Below are positions 44,971-55,225 of a stretch of 64,000 bases of DNA, piece after piece. How positions within the stretch are numbered: the stretch's first letter is position 1; every line of letters starts with the position of its first letter. The position numbers and the translations under genes are program-made. Source of the stretch: Papaver somniferum (taxonomy: Eukaryota; Streptophyta; Magnoliopsida; Ranunculales; Papaveraceae); the NCBI RefSeq assembly GCF_003573695.1, contig NC_039365.1, positions 132,333,466 through 132,397,465 on the forward strand. The letters are read 5' to 3'. The notes under the pieces are model-generated. The model did no database searches. It had not been told where the DNA came from and was given only the letters and a program-made list of their open reading frames with translations.

Positions 44971-46115
44971 CGAAACATCTAGCATCTGTGCGAAACTAAT
45001 CCCCAGACCTTATATGTGATACTAGTTTGCATGCTAGAGTCGATTCTCCTTAAACCTTCGGTTTTCTTCTTCTAAAACCAGATTAAATACTTAAAGACTT
45101 CATTGGGATTGTGAAGCCAGACCGATACTACTTTTATCGTAGTTGTGTGATCTGATCTTGCATCTTCTATCGTACGAGTACAATCAGATTGATTGACTTG
45201 AGATTAATATCTCTGATAGGAAAGATATAAAAAGTAATCACAAACATGTTTGTCTCATTGTTTGTGATTCCGCAACATCTTGTTTCGCTACGACACGATT
45301 AAGATTGTTTTGAGGTGATTGATAACTCTAGGATGTTCTTCAGGAATATAAGACCGGATTATCAATTGGTTCCTGTTCACCTTGATTTATCAAAAGACGG
45401 AACAAAAACCTTTAGGATTTTATCTGTGAGAGACAGATTGATCCTTTGATAGACTTGTCTGTGTGCGACAGATTTGTTTATTATCAAGTCTTCGACTTTG
45501 GGTCGTAGAAACTCTTAGTTGTGGGTGAGATCAGTTAAGGGAATCAAGTGTGTAGTATCCTGCTGGGATCAGAGACGTAGGGAGTACAAATGTACCTTGA
45601 ATCAGTGGGAGACTGATTGGGGTTCAACTACAGTCCAGTCCGAAGTTATCTTGGAGTAGGCTAGTGTCTGTAGCGGCTTAATACAGTGTGTATTCAATCT
45701 GGAATGGGTCCCGGGGTTTTTATGCATTTGCGGTTTCCTCGTTAACTAAATTCTGGTGTCTGTGTTATTTCTATTTCCGCATTATATTATTTACCCTTAT
45801 AATTGAAATAATACAGGTTGTGCATTGTAGATCATCAATTAAAATATCCAACCTTTGGTTGTTGATTTAAATTGATTGATCCTTGGATACTGGTCTTTGG
45901 TGCCATCCAAGTTATTCCTTGTATGTGATTAAAGACTCACTGATTTCTATTAGCTTGAGTAAATCAAATCAAGAGAGAGATATTAACTCCTCGATATAAT
46001 TTAATCTAGATTGAGTCTGACTGTCTAGTTGATTCTCTAGCAAAGTATATTGGAGTTAGTCTACAGATTTCTAAGAGAAATATTGGGTGGTGTTGTCAGA
46101 CCCCCGCTTTTCAAT

Positions 46116-46130
46116 TGGTATCAGAGCAGG
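46116..46130 (+). other. Copia C primer-binding site (tRNA-iMet)
   Basis: TGGTATCAGAGCAGG, two bases after the LTR end and the same as in Copia A. Confidence 0.9.
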
Positions 46131-46186
46131 CAAACACCTTCAACCTCATAAGTTTGTGTTTGTCCGATCCTCAAAAGTCTATCCCT

Positions 46187-46750
46187 ATGGGAAATCTTTT
46201 TGGGAGGTTTTCTCATGGCATCTGTAACGCACACCAGAGTTCCTTAAAGGTTGTTCAGAGATTATTATACTACATTCCAATGGTTGTACATGATAATATC
46301 ATCTCATCAAAAAAGGAGAACTTAGATGATGAGAACCAATCTAAAGGAAAAAATAAAAATAAGGAAAGATTGAGGAAACGTTCATCACGCTCAAGGATAT
46401 GGACCCTCACTAGATTAACTCTTGATCTCTTTGAGGAATACTATCGTAATGGATCAATTGATAAAGATATATTTAGAGCATTTGAAGGCGTGTTTAATCT
46501 CTTAGAAAAACTTAATTCTGTTAAGTCTAAGAATCCTTCTGAAAAAGGTTATGTACATGTTAAACCTTTAAGTAATATTGTACAGCCTAGGAATCAGAAG
46601 AATTTTCCTTCTAGCCAGATCAAACGAAGGATAGAAAGCTCTGACTACCCTGATTATCATCACTACGTTGATTATATCACGGGGATTGTTCACACATATC
46701 AACCAGAAATGTTGCATGAGAATTCCTATGCACATTATACCTCTCGGTAA
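46187..46750 (+). CDS. Unknown 187-aa ORF in Copia C
   Basis: ATG at 46187 (MGNLFGRFSHGICNAHQ), stop at 46748-46750. It is basic, with a KGKNKNKERLRKRSSRSR patch and a helical stretch (LTLDLFEEYYRN, FRAFEGVFNLLEKL). I do not recognise the family and no zinc knuckle or enzyme motif is seen. It occupies the place of gag. It could be a captured host fragment or a heavily altered Gag. Confidence 0.45.
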   Translation: MGNLFGRFSHGICNAHQSSLKVVQRLLYYIPMVVHDNIISSKKENLDDENQSKGKNKNKERLRKRSSRSRIWTLTRLTLDLFEEYYRNGSIDKDIFRAFEGVFNLLEKLNSVKSKNPSEKGYVHVKPLSNIVQPRNQKNFPSSQIKRRIESSDYPDYHHYVDYITGIVHTYQPEMLHENSYAHYTSR

Positions 46751-47162
46751 CAAGTTTGGCACTACCCCATGTGTATATATCTTGGAATGGGGCAAGAAAT
46801 GGTTTGAATTGTGTACAATTTTGTTATTCTCTTATTCGAATACCAAATAAAGCTTTCTAATGCATCCATCATCTCTCACAAAGTGTGTTGTCACGGGATG
46901 CATAACCTTTGATGTGCAAACGGCTAAGAAAATCTTACTTTTGTCATGTGGGCCACGGTTCACAAACGGGTCCAAGCCCATTTTTGGTCTTATAAAGAAG
47001 AAGTTCGCGCACCCTCTTTTTCATCACCCGTCCGCGTACGTGAACCTCTAGGGTTTTGTGTGTTTCCTCCATTAAAGCCTCCTTGGATAAATTGAAAGAA
47101 AGGGTGTTCAAGATTCACTCCAAGTAAGTAAATTTCTCTTGTTCTTTTTCATTTCTAGATCT

Positions 47163-48178
47163 ATGATGAATTCTAGAAGCTCAAAAAGGAGTTCTAAAAG
47201 CTCAAAATCCTCTAGCTTGAATTCTCCTTGTTACCAAAACTCTCTTAGAATTAGATTTGTGGATGAGTCTTGTAATAGAATGTTTGAAAGGATTTCATCA
47301 AAAGGTTTCATTCTAGAAAAGAAATTGGATTTTTCTAGTGGGCATGAAGAGGATTTAGCCTGCTTTAAAAAATTCAAGCTTGGAAATATCTTTGGTGGTC
47401 TTGGTGAAGGATTTGATTCTCTTACAAGAATTTTCTATGCCAACATTCATGATGTTGATTACAACAAGATGGAGTTCAAATCCATGATAGGTAGAGAAAG
47501 GTTTCTTTTTGATAGATAATTAATTTCAAGGATTACCAAAATACCGTTGGGGAACGTACGGCTTCATAGACCTAGTGATGAACGTCCATCACGTGATGAT
47601 ATCTCAATTGTGCTTTGTGGCAAGAAAGTTGTTTGGAGTCAAGGAAAGTTCCCAACTAATGATCTTAGTATTACATTGATGGCTTTTGGAAAACTTGGTA
47701 TCTCCAATCTTTGTCCCTCCACAACTGAAAATTCTTGGTGGAGTCATGATTTTGCGGAATTGGTCTATTTCCTTGAATCGGGTATTCCAAGTCTTGATAT
47801 TTGTGGTTTTATTATCCTTCAAATTATTTCGATGACTTCACCCGTCAAGATGTTAGGTACCCTTCCCTGATTAGTCAAATCTGTCGTGACCGTGGGTTTG
47901 ACTCTCTTGGGGTTCCCAAACCGGTTCATCCATGTACTTTCAGGCACATAAGGGAAAATTCTTGCAAGAGACAAATAATTGATTCTCTTGACATAAGTGA
48001 CCCTACCACCTTGAGCTTTCTTCAAAAGATTCATAAGGGAGTGTGTAAGGTCGATTCAGGGGTGAAGTGTGTCCAAGAACAATTGTCTTTGGTTGCAACG
48101 AAGTTTCCCGAGCTCAAGGAAGATTTGAGCGCAATTCAAGCATCTTGGAGTATCTCCCATGAGGAAGAAGATGAGTAA
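47163..48178 (+). pseudogene. Putative plant transposon protein-like ORF in Copia C, broken
   Basis: ATG at 47163 gives a Ser/Lys-rich start (MNSRSSKRSSKSSKSSS). The body has VDESCNRMFERISSKGF and LTRIFYANIHDVDYN. After an in-frame TAA (47517-47519) the same frame continues with VRLHRPSDERPSRDD and GIPSLDICGFIILQI. A frameshift near 47830 follows, then VRYPSLISQICRDRG and an acidic end (SHEEEDE). The layout 'LTRIFYAN... / ...IP..DICGFIILQI... / RYPSLISQI' resembles the 'putative plant transposon protein' domain of non-autonomous plant retroelements. That is my recollection, not a search. A small TATA-like TATAAAG near 46990 and a CTCTAGGGTTTTG leader precede it, as in a host promoter. Confidence 0.5.
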
Positions 48179-49623
48179 TTCGTGTTTTTATTTTTGCCTA
48201 GTATGTCTTCTTTTTGGCTTAGTTGGAAGAATAACTAGTGTTTGGAATAGCCATTATTGTGACTACACATAGCTACGTCCATTATTTTCATCTTCTTTGT
48301 TTTATAGGTTTATTTGGTTTAAATTCTAAAATATGTTTGGAAGATGATTTATGCAGTATTAATATTTATTATTTTTATATTAAAATTTGTTATGGGATAT
48401 TTGTGTTTACGTCGGTTAACTATTTTTGTCCCATACTTTGTCAAAAGCAAAGTCGTTCGTTGTCGATATTCACGTATTGATAAAAGGATGAATGGACTTT
48501 TGACAAATACAAAATTTAAGCCTATTATGTCAATCTTTGATGGAAGATAGGTTAAAATATTTTGTGAACAAGGATTATGTCTATTAGTTGTCGTTATGCA
48601 AATAGTGATGTAAGATAGAATGAATCCTTGTATATTTCACAGTATTGATCTTCCCTGATCCATATTTATGTGTATACTGCATTACTCCATGAGTTTTTAT
48701 TGTGTTGAGTATATGAATGGTTGAGCTTATCATTTCTTTATGGTTAACTTAGTCGTAGCTCCGTAAGTTCTCTTATGTTGAGCATTTATAATTAAATTGA
48801 TCACGTTTGTGTTTAATTTGATTGAGCATTCCGATTGAATTAATCATAGGTTTACTTGTGATTAATTTGATTGAGTTTTTGGATATAGAAAGTCATTCTT
48901 ATGGTTTTTGGTGTCCAATAAAATCCTTCTTTTCTTTTGAAATTAAGGCCGCTCTTGTTGTTCTTTCGGGAATGACATCAAATGGGGGAGAGTTCTTTTG
49001 AACTTGTACTTAATGGTCATATCTTGAGGGGTGTGCGGCTGTGGAATATTAGAGGGGTTATCTTGTATCTTTAAACTCCTTGATGAATGCATTTAGATTT
49101 GGCTTTATGATTGCATCTAAATTAGTTGGTGTGTATTTTTTTTCTTTTAGTCATGAAATGTCTCTTTCGGAAATTTCATTATGATCCCGTTCTTGTACCT
49201 TTGCCAATTTTATTGACAAAAATGGGGAGAATTAATATGTAGTTCACACTACAAATACATATGGTTTTCGGATCATTATGTAAGGGGGAGTGGTTTCCAT
49301 GTGGATGGAGTATTGACTAAGGGGGAGTGATACATATCACCATAGTATTATTGTTGAAGTTGTGATACAATTAAACTTTGAGACTGTGTAATAATACTAT
49401 GACACTGTATAACAATGATCAAGAACTATGTTTTCTCATTGTTACAGCTAAGGATCTTCAACAATGGTGATGCTGAACTTACAGCCTTCGGGATCATTGG
49501 AGTACTTGGAAGTGACGAAGATTTCGAGTAATGTTGAAGATTAGGCTTGTGGAATAGGAGCTACTAAAGTTTCATCATATTTTTTGTATTCCATATGTAT
49601 TGATAGTTTTGTCACTAAAATTG
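48179..49623. other. Copia C 3' noncoding region
   Basis: AT-rich and without a credible gene. It contains repeated PPT-like boxes: TGGGGGAGAG near 48984, TGGGGAGAAT near 49223, TAAGGGGGAGTGG at 49280 and TAAGGGGGAGTGAT at 49317. From 49190 on it matches the 3' region of Copia B. Confidence 0.6.
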
Positions 49624-49637
49624 ACAAAGAGGGAGAT
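49624..49637 (+). other. Copia C polypurine tract
   Basis: ACAAAGAGGGAGAT directly before the 3' LTR. Compared with Copia B (AAAGGGGGAGAT) it has an A inside the G-run. Confidence 0.8.
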
Positions 49638-50234
49638 TTTTAGAGCATTGCTCGGTCAAACTCGCATGCGTTGCTATCTCAAGCATGTTTGTCAATGTTA
49701 GTGATCAAAACTATAAGTCTTGATTTATGGTCTACTATAGCTATGTCTCGGACTAGGATAGAAAGTGTTGTTGAGCTCAAGAACTCCATGGCGATTCATC
49801 ATACAAGATGAAGAACTACTCAAGAAACCGGTGGAACTTCATCAACAAAAAGGTATGTGGAGACTTGAACTTATCTATCACTCAAAAGTCTATCTACTCT
49901 ATCTCCTACTCTTTGAAAAAAAAGTCGTTTGCTATATAAACTTTGATTATACACATTTGGTATTTTGAGTCGAGTATACCTCGCCTATCTATATTTCGAA
50001 ATATGTGTTGGTAAGCTTTCGCTTCAACCGAGTTTATCTTTACCTAGTGACGAAAGTCATGTTATGTATCAATCACTTTGAAAATTGCTTTGACGAGAAA
50101 TGGTGTAACAACTGTATAACGTCCTCTAAGAATGTTTCAATGATTGAAATGAGATTTTAGATTATATAACCAACGGTGGACATAAGCATTGTTGTGGAAA
50201 CACATTTATGTACAAGTCATATTCCTTGAACCAA

Positions 50235-50395
50235 AGTTTGCGAACTTTTTTGATCAAGAGAAATGGAATGTACCATGAGACAAGTCCGCGAACCGGCGGA
50301 AGTTTTCGTCCGAGAATTTAGCTGGATTTTGTGAACTCCTTCCGTGAACTTAAGTCAGCGAACCCAGTCGGCGAACTTGAGTAGTTTATATTTAA
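50235..50395. repeat. Hypervariable 10-mer repeat block, Copia C 3' LTR
   Basis: A shorter version of the 5' LTR block: GTCCGCGAAC, GTCAGCGAAC and GTCGGCGAAC, with one unit lost compared with 44335-44505. Confidence 0.6.
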
Positions 50396-50845
50396 AGATG
50401 TTGATCATGAACTAATACTTATAAAAACTAAGGAAGGCAGTATGCAAACCGTGGCTATAAAGTTCATGAACCGATTCAAGTGAATCACATCATCTTCGCT
50501 TTAATTGTGTCTTGTGTAGTACATGATATTTCCTTGCAATTGAACAACTCTCTAACTAATTCATTTGAAGTCATTTGAACTAGTTATAGTGAAGAAGAAC
50601 ATGGTTGATATGAAATGCTCATAAAGCTAACCATTTGGTTAACTATTTATGAACTAACAAGTGCATACGTTTGGGTACGGTTAACAATCCTAGAAACGTG
50701 CATTTCATTTGTATGTAATAAGCTAAGTTTTCGATCTAACGGTTGAAATATATTGGCTTGAATCTAATCAGGTTTTCATCTAACAGTGAATATTGAATGC
50801 TTTGTTACTAAGCTAACATTGATTGCAAACTCTGATTTGAAATAC

Positions 50846-50853
50846 TATATAAA
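50846..50853 (+). promoter_or_regulatory. TATA box, Copia C 3' LTR
   Basis: TATATAAAGGAG at the position equivalent to 44963. Confidence 0.55.
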
Positions 50854-52786
50854 GGAGACATCTAGCATCTGTGCAAAACTAATCCCCACACCTTATGTGT
50901 GATACTAATTTGCGTACTAGAGTCGATTCTCCTTAACCTTTGGTTTTTTTCTTTTAAAACCAGTTTAATGACTTAAAGACTTCATTGGGATTGTGAAGCC
51001 AGACCGATACTACTTTTATCGTAGTTGTGTGATCTTATCTTGCTTCTTCTATCGTACGAGTACAATCAGATTGATTGACTTGAGATTAATATCTCTGATA
51101 GGCAAGATATAAAAAGTAATCACAAACATCTTCGTCTCATTGTTTGTGATTCCACAACATCTTGTTTTGCTACCATACGATTAAGATTGTTGTGAGGTGA
51201 TTGATAACTCTAGGCTGTTATTTAGGAATATAAGACCGGATTATCAATTGGTTTCATTTCACCTTGATTTATCAAAAAACGGAATAAAAACCTTTAGGGT
51301 TTATCTGTGGGAGACAGATTGATCCTTTGATAGACTTGTCTGTGTGAGACAGATTTGTTTATTATCAAGTCTTCGACTTTGGGTCGTAGCAACTCTTAGT
51401 TGTGGGTGAGATGGAATCAAGTGCATAGTATCCTGCTGGGATCAGAGACGTAGGGGGTACAACTGTACCTTGAATCAGTGGGAGACTGATTGGGGTTCAA
51501 CTACAGTCAAGTCCGAATTTAGCTTGGAGTAGGCTAGTGTCTTTAGCGGCTTAATACAGTGTGTATTCAATCTGGACTAGGTCCCGGGGTTTTTCTGCAT
51601 TTGCGGTTTCCTCGTTAACAAAATTCTGGTGTCTGTGTTATTTCTATTTCCGCATTATATTGTTTATCTTTATAATTGAAATAACACAGGTTGTGCGTTG
51701 TAGATCATCAATTAAAATATCCAACCTTTGGTTGTTGATTTAAATTGATTGATCCTTGGATATTGGTCTTTGGTGCCATCCAAGTTATTCCTTGTATTTG
51801 ATTAAAGACTCACTGATTTCTATTATCTTGAGTAAATCAAATCAAGAGAGAGATATTAACTCCTCGATATACTTTAATCTAGAATGAGTATGACTGTCTA
51901 GTTGATTCTCTAGCAAAGTATATTGGAGTTAGTCCATACAGATTTTTAAGCGAAATATTGGGTGATATTGTTCGACCCCCGCTTTTTCAGCACTCCCCAT
52001 AAAGGTTTGTCAATTAGGCACAAGTTCAATTAAGAACTCTCCCCCATAAAACGTCATTCCCTAAAGAACAACAAGAGCGACCTTACTTTTACAAGAAAGG
52101 AAGGATTTCTTTGGACATTAACACATTACATGAGACATGAATTTGTATCCAGAAAACTCGATTAAATTAACCACAAGAGAACCCATGATTAATTTAATTG
52201 GAAATGCTCAACATAAGAAAACTTACGGAGCCACACAATACTTACACAAAGATGTAGATCATGGAAAGACCAGTACTGTGGAATATTTCAAAGATTCATT
52301 CTATTTTTCATCAATATTTGCATAATGAAATATAATAGACTTAATATTTGAGCATCAAAAGTTCATTCTATCTTTCATCAATATTTGCATAAAGACATAT
52401 GATAGACTTAACTTTTGAGCATATATTGGAAAATCATAGTTCACGGATGTAAACACACATATCCCATAACAAGTTGCAATATATGAAACCATAAAGGCTA
52501 ATACGGAAAAATCATCTTCCAAATAACTTAGAATTTAAATAAATAAATCTAAAAACATTGCAAGATGAAAACCGTTGGCAATAGTTATGTGTACTCACAA
52601 CATTTGTTATTCCAAACCCTAGTTATCCTTCTTAAAACACAAGAATAAATTCTCATAAGAAGTTTCCTAGATGTTAAGGCCTCTAAAAAAATTCTTTACC
52701 GTCCCGAACTCCTTGTCGTCAATAGCCATTGGAACATAAGGTTCATGAAGAAATGAGTCAATTCCAACAAACCTTCTAGACTGATG

Positions 52787-53095
52787 TCAAACCAAGGCCT
52801 TCTGAATTTCGAGAGTCCTCAAAACAATAACCCTTATTTGATAAATCTCCTTTCTTGTTTCAATCAACTCTTCAAGAACACCAGAAAACTTCTGAAGATT
52901 TGAAGGAACAGCCCTTGGTTTCCTCACATTCCTTCTTTTTCTTTTCAAAGTTGATGGAACAAGAGATTTATCTTTTTCCTTCATGATTGATGGCTTGACA
53001 ATCATATTGATATCTTTTCCATCAGAAGACATAATGCTTGGATTCTCCATACAATTATGAGATTGTGAGAGGAATTCACAAATCAGTCTCAACAA
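52787..53095 (-). CDS. Hypothetical 102-aa ORF of Copia B
   Basis: This open frame lies between gag and the 3' LTR of Copia B. It is basic (STLKRKRRNVRKPRAVPSN) and ends with a helical stretch (FSGVLEELIETRKEIYQIRV). I do not recognise it. It could be an accessory ORF of this non-autonomous family or chance. No matching frame was found in Copia C. Confidence 0.3.
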   Translation of the reverse strand: MLRLICEFLSQSHNCMENPSIMSSDGKDINMIVKPSIMKEKDKSLVPSTLKRKRRNVRKPRAVPSNLQKFSGVLEELIETRKEIYQIRVIVLRTLEIQKALV

Positions 53096-53470
53096 GCAAT
53101 CTTGTGATAAAAAGAGTTTTTCAGGGAAGGAAAAAGGAATGTAGGGTTACAGAACCTTTATACAAAAGAGATTCACGTATGCACAATTCTCAACCCTACA
53201 AAAGGCATAATTGTTGATTTTAACCCTCTTTTTACTGATCAAACAGGGAAAGTCATTTCAATACCAATTAGATATGAAAAGATGGAAGAATTCCAAACAG
53301 GCGAAAAATAAAACAAAAAAAAAATATTTTCCTAAAGCCTGAAGTGTGTAAACTCTTGTATTTAAAACAGGCATATGAGACAAGATACACCAACAACACA
53401 ATTAAGTTATGTTGGGGTGAACAAACCTGTCTACCATAACCTTCTTGAACGGAATTCTTAGAACCATGTT

Positions 53471-54359
53471 TCACAACTGTTTAGACCGTATTCTTTTCTC
53501 TGGTGGTCTAATCTTTTCTTTGGAAATTAACTTCTTCGGATAAGAGGTGAGTTTACATACCTCAGGCGACTTCTGAACAACTTTGAGCTTGTTTGCTAAT
53601 CGATTTTCTCTTCATTAAAGTTTGTTAACATATCTTATTTTATGTTTGTATTTGAAACATTTGGAGAGTTCATGACCCTTAAGAGTACAATAACAACATG
53701 TCAATATGGAGGATGGTTCAGACGCCATAACTGTGCAAGCTGCTAGATAAATGGTAGAACCTGAAAAATTAGAAATTGAATTTTTAGTAGGAAAATAGAA
53801 TTCCATTTTATCCTCCAAAGTGGTTGAAGTTTCTTCTGAAATAATATCGAGGTTGATGTATTGTTGCACTTATCAAAATCAATATTTTCACAGAGGAGTG
53901 CAACGCTTGATTTTTCGTCTTCATTAGAATCATAGTGATCAGACACTTCATCAAGAGTTTCAGTAAGACCTTTGTTTCCAGTGTATTTTCTACAATTTGG
54001 ACACTCATTTGCAAAATGACCAAATCCTTTACAATTGAAGCACTGTGGCATATCCTCGTCATGAGTATCGCCAATATCCCTGTTTTTAGGAGGAACATGA
54101 TTATGAGGTTTAAATGATGATCTAGGCTTATCACTGGTGAACCGTTTACTTATCTTCAAAATAAGATCTCTAAACTGTCTTGTGATCAAAGAGACTGACT
54201 TGTCAAGATCTTCATCTGATGAATCAGTCTCATTGGATCATCTTCAGAGACGCCAACACTTTTACTTTTATCAAGTAATTTAGTGTTCTTTTGTGATTTG
54301 AAATCAATATCCTTTCCAGATTTGGATACATGCTCATGATCAAAGATCTTTAACTTCAC
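53471..54359 (-). pseudogene. Copia B gag, 3' part, broken
   Basis: The minus strand reads KIFDHEHVSKSGKDIDFKSQ, then a frameshift near 54235, then SLITRQFRDLILKISKRF. The first zinc knuckle CFNCKGFGHFANEC (CX2CX4HX4C) is followed by an acidic linker with a further frameshift near 53850. A second knuckle CCYCTLKGHELSKC precedes the basic tail RPPEKRIRSKQL, which ends at the stop 53471-53473. It is homologous to the gag of Copia A throughout. The N-terminal half is missing, cut off at 54359. Confidence 0.85.
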
Positions 54360-55225
54360 TGAAAAGACGAGGGTACCCAAACATACCTCAATCTAAAACT
54401 TTTCCACCTATAAATCCTTTCTCCGAAAGTGATTGTCTATGGACTGAGTCAAGACAATACAACTAATCGGTTCACACTTCATATGATCGTCTATGGATAC
54501 GAAATCTAGACAATACGACAACAAGATAACTTGTGTGATTGACTATGGATACAAGATCGAGACAATACAACAACGAAGTATGTTTACTTGATAATAGGTT
54601 CAGACTTAACCAAACACAATAGGATTGCTATCAAGTAAATAGGAATTAACGTTTGTGTATTTAACTTCTAATTATAATAAAAACAATTATAATTGCAAAA
54701 ATAGAAAAGTAAAAGACACAACAAGATTTTGTTAACGAGGAAACCACAAATGCATAAAAACCCGAGGACCTTGTCCAGAATTGAATACTCTCAGGATTAA
54801 GCCGATATACAAAATATAAACCAACTTCGTATAGTTGAGACCAAGCAACTGAACCTATAGTTCACCTAGTTCCGTCTGTATCCCTGCACCTCCAACTTGT
54901 AATAAGTCACTGATGATATTTCAAGTTGTTGTAGTAATAATAGGTTCGTTGAGGCCTGTGAAAGCAAAAGATATTAGACTTATAAAACTTGAAAATAGAA
55001 AACTTATTGCAAAATTGATTTCAAGATATTAAAAATAACCAAGACACTGATTCCACTATCACACATGAATAAGTTATGGTAAATAATCCAAAACTCTAAT
55101 TGTCTTTTAAGTCCATTATTTCTTAATTCAAAAATAATCAGGCATATTCTCAAACATTAATTGTATTCTCTAAGCATAGATTATCTAAACAAAGTATAAC
55201 CTATCAAATTGTATTCACTGATTCC
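54360..55225 (-). repeat. Diverged Copia-like LTR fragment
   Basis: It starts TGAAAAGACGAGGG on the plus strand, as the other minus-strand LTRs do (TGAAAAAGCGG). At 54710-54830 it has AGATTTTGTTAACGAGGAAA and GGACCTTGTCCAG, homologous to the reverse complement of the U5 part of the Copia LTRs. At 55130-55185 it includes words also found in the spacer between the Athila LTRs (ATTCTCAAACATTAATTGTA). So it is a composite of broken pieces. No gene is seen. Confidence 0.5.

Larger units (their letters stand above)
43743..46113 (+). repeat. Copia C 5' LTR
   Basis: 2371 bp from TGTTAGAGCATTGCTCGGTC to CCGCTTTTCA. It contains a GTCCGCGAAC-type repeat block at 44335-44505. Confidence 0.92.
43743..51989 (+). 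mobile_element. Copia C: two-LTR element without gag or pol, carrying unrelated ORFs
   Basis: The 8247-bp element has LTRs at 43743-46113 and 49638-51989, an iMet primer site at 46116, a PPT at 49624-49637 and the perfect target duplication GCACT (43738-43742 and 51990-51994). It is inserted in Copia B, in opposite orientation. The internal 3.5 kb holds an unknown ORF (46187-46750) and a broken larger ORF (47163-48178), but no Copia Gag, protease, integrase or RT. The 3' noncoding part is homologous to that of Copia B. It is a non-autonomous derivative (LARD-like) of the same LTR family. Confidence 0.9.
49638..51989 (+). repeat. Copia C 3' LTR
   Basis: 2352 bp, ends in CCGCTTTTTCA. Its first two bases are TT instead of TG, so the canonical end is mutated. 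Differences from the 5' LTR are scattered along its length, which indicates an old insertion. Confidence 0.9.
40664..54359 (-). mobile_element. Copia B: pol-less SIRE-like element, 5' end lost, interrupted by Copia C
   Basis: Minus-strand element. Its 3' LTR is 40664-43128 and a PPT lies at 43129-43143. The internal DNA is 43144-43742 and 51995-54359, with gag at 53471-54359. The two internal parts join exactly at the GCACT target duplication of Copia C. No pol is found in the roughly 3 kb of internal sequence. The 5' part of gag, primer site and 5' LTR are missing, replaced by other LTR-like DNA from 54360. Only the left target site sequence (ACATG, 40659-40663) is available. Confidence 0.85.

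Noticed and set aside
46115..46186. Extending the Copia C ORF upstream to the primer-binding site
   Set aside because: That start would be TTG inside the primer site. The first ATG in frame is 46187.
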